DNA of 64,000 nucleotides. Source: Anticarsia gemmatalis. Lineage: Eukaryota; Arthropoda; Insecta; Lepidoptera; Erebidae. The notes beneath the pieces were generated by a model. The model searched no databases. It was not told where the DNA came from and was given only the letters and a program-made list of their open reading frames with translations. The position numbers were made by a program, and so were the translations under genes. Numbering within the stretch: position 1 is the first letter of the stretch; each line of letters begins with the position of its first letter. The stretch covers positions 4,533,501 to 4,597,500 of the forward strand of contig NC_134747.1 in NCBI RefSeq assembly GCF_050436995.1. Reading direction: 5' to 3'. Shown one piece after another: positions 62,582 through 64,000 of the stretch.

Positions 62582-62691
62582 TTAGTCGGTGATTGCTCCG
62601 GAGTGGCCTGTTTCTTGAACAGATATTGAACGTGAACTTTTAGCGATGTGCTCGTCCTCTATTGGGTCCTTTTTCCCATTTGCTGGACCAT
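62582..62691 (-). CDS. candidate terminal coding exon, minus strand
   Basis: The minus strand has a good acceptor (CTTCACTTACACCTTTTCAG, with a plausible branch point in CACTTAC) followed by 35 open codons after two phase bases, then TAA. The peptide starts GPANGKKDPIEDEHIAKSS and ends GHSGAITD. It is charged and serine-rich, as disordered protein tails often are. The other two frames stop within 16 codons. No AATAAA-type signal was found in the next 400 bp on that strand, which counts against a 3' end here. Unrecognised. Confidence 0.25.
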
Positions 62692-62699
62692 CTGAAAAG

Positions 62700-63508
62700 G
62701 TGTAAGTGAAGTTCCATTATCGGGTGCCAGCGAATCTTCAAACAAAACACGAATCAGTGTTTGGAATCAAAAATTAGGAATTCTGCTTTTCTTCTCCCGT
62801 CATGGAAGATTCTCTCCCGGCAACAATAGCAAATTTGAAAAGGTAATTTAGCTCCAATCGCGGTATTTGTCCATTTCTCAGAAGCTTTTAAAGATCCTGA
62901 ATCATTTTTAGAGAGTTCTGCCAAAACATTAGCGTTTTCTCAAATCCCATTAGAACATTCTTGTGTTGAGTAATCAACAGCTATGCGAAGAAACTTGAAA
63001 ATACCTCACAGTTGACATTACCCTCGGTCCTCCGAGCCCTTGGCTTCCGGTTATCGCAACACAAAGAGGACCGGCCCTCCCCCCTCCGGCTCCCTCCGAA
63101 CAGGAACAGGAAATACTACCCTTCTATCGTTAAGGTCTACCCGCGTCACACCGTTATGCAGGAATTTTTAAAGTATTTTTAGCCCCCGGCCTTGAAGTGC
63201 GTTAATGATTCGAAGGAATGTGCCATGATTTCACTGAGATTTCGTTACGACCACATTTATTTGGGAAATGTGGCCGGTGAAAATGTTAATTCAGGGAATT
63301 AAAACGTGGGCAAGAACGAATTTTTTTGGCAACTTTCAGCTAGTAGAGATTTCAATCAAATCTTTAAACATTTCCATTGCATGATTATCTAATACGACAA
63401 TCAACCAGGCGTGATCACGCATGATAGGAACATTCATATGTATAAATTAATACCGATCGTCATCTGAAGTGTCTGAAGTTATCTCACACCTTTTGCTATA
63501 CTTATGTA
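62700..63508. other. non-coding stretch
   Basis: Pyrimidine-rich and GC-rich patches occur at 63020-63160. No gene, repeat or RNA was recognised. Confidence 0.4.
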
Positions 63509-63566
63509 AGCCGAAAATATGGCCACATACCATTATTCCACGCGGTATGTGACCATATTTTCGGCT
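63509..63566. repeat. 23-bp inverted repeat, one mismatch, 12-nt loop
   Basis: Left arm 63509-63531 (AGCCGAAAATATGGCCACAT...) and right arm 63544-63566 (...CATATTTTCGGCT) pair over 23 bp with a single mismatch that becomes a G-U pair in one RNA strand. The loop is 12 nt. The geometry is closer to a short pre-miRNA than the 42441 hairpin, but no known miRNA seed was recognised. The stem has nearly no bulges. Confidence 0.93.
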
Positions 63567-63719
63567 GGCCATTTCGACCCAGGTACCTTATACACTGAAG
63601 AAATATTTGATGCCCAGGTTTGTTCATATCACAATTCCTTATATTCGCAAATTGATTATGCAATCGCTATCTCCGGAGCATCTTTAGCAACCTCACTCCT
63701 ATTTTACTTGTAGATTTGT

Positions 63720-64000
63720 AGTAAAGCAAACATGCACCAAATACACATTTATGAATCATTAGAATAAAAAAGGCCGTAGGGTGGCAAGGTCCCGGCCCCG
63801 GAAGCATTGCTAATGCATCCGAATGCACCCGTAGGTCGCCCCACACGCAATCAATTCATTAGCCTGTATTGTTATGCCTCTGTTTCATAGAAAATATCGC
63901 TATCGATCTTTAATAACCGTGTTTGTTATGGAATTTGATTTATTTGTGTTGGTATTATTTTTTTCAATTAGTATTTTCATTTGAGATAGGCTGAGGACAA
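63720..64000. other. window end, GC-rich patch
   Basis: 63770-63850 is GC-rich. An acceptor-like TTTTCATTTGAGATAG ends at 63989 just before the edge, and its exon, if any, lies outside the window. Confidence 0.3.

Overview
The base composition is AT-rich with GC-rich islands. There are no operons, no ribosome-binding sites, and no open frame long enough to be a normal bacterial gene. Canonical GT/AG splice signals are scattered through the window. Several interspersed repeats have a form I recognise from moth and butterfly genomes: a tail of the type (AAAC)n ending TTATAATATTAGTATAGAT, and a fragment beginning GCACTAAGAATTGCTCTTGTG. The best reading is a 64-kb piece of a lepidopteran nuclear chromosome, mostly intron or gene desert. 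That assignment comes from recalled repeat families and was not checked by a search.

No complete protein-coding gene can be supported. The long open frames start at GTG or TTG or have unremarkable composition, and none has a domain I recognise. What can be supported is a set of candidate exons, each with a pyrimidine-rich acceptor, a donor and an uninterrupted frame. On the + strand these are a window-edge exon (1-46), a 36-nt microexon (19378-19413), a 51-nt exon (44344-44394), and a CRE/Inr promoter with a likely first exon at 58231-58512 followed by a 59-nt exon at 60665-60723. On the - strand they are a 62-nt exon whose acceptor abuts a donor (43510-43571, the form of a recursive splice site), a phase-compatible 17-nt microexon (41861-41877), weaker exons at 24869-24912 and 3879-3915, and a possible terminal exon at 62582-62691. 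Sites of this kind also arise by chance in 64 kb, so confidences are low to moderate.

Repeats are sparse. There are two copies of an (AAAC)n-tailed retroelement (16391-16650 and 23790-24090, the second with a perfect (AAAC)19), a tRNA-SINE-like fragment (24163-24265), a diverged fragment at 21007-21080, a three-copy diverged family (6100, 26884, 54324) with an extra partial copy at 55928, and a 52-bp retro-insertion with an 11-bp target-site duplication (45881-45954). Low repeat density with many GC-rich, motif-dense islands is what regulatory domains of developmental genes look like, but conservation was not tested.

The most striking structures are two inverted repeats: a perfect 24-bp-arm hairpin with a 5-nt loop (42441-42493) and a 23-bp-arm hairpin with one mismatch (63509-63566). 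Also notable are a regular triplet of TATCGAT sites (37096-37140), a cluster of four ACGCGYC motifs (43771-44014), and an exact 14-mer repeated 638 bp apart (38565 and 39203).
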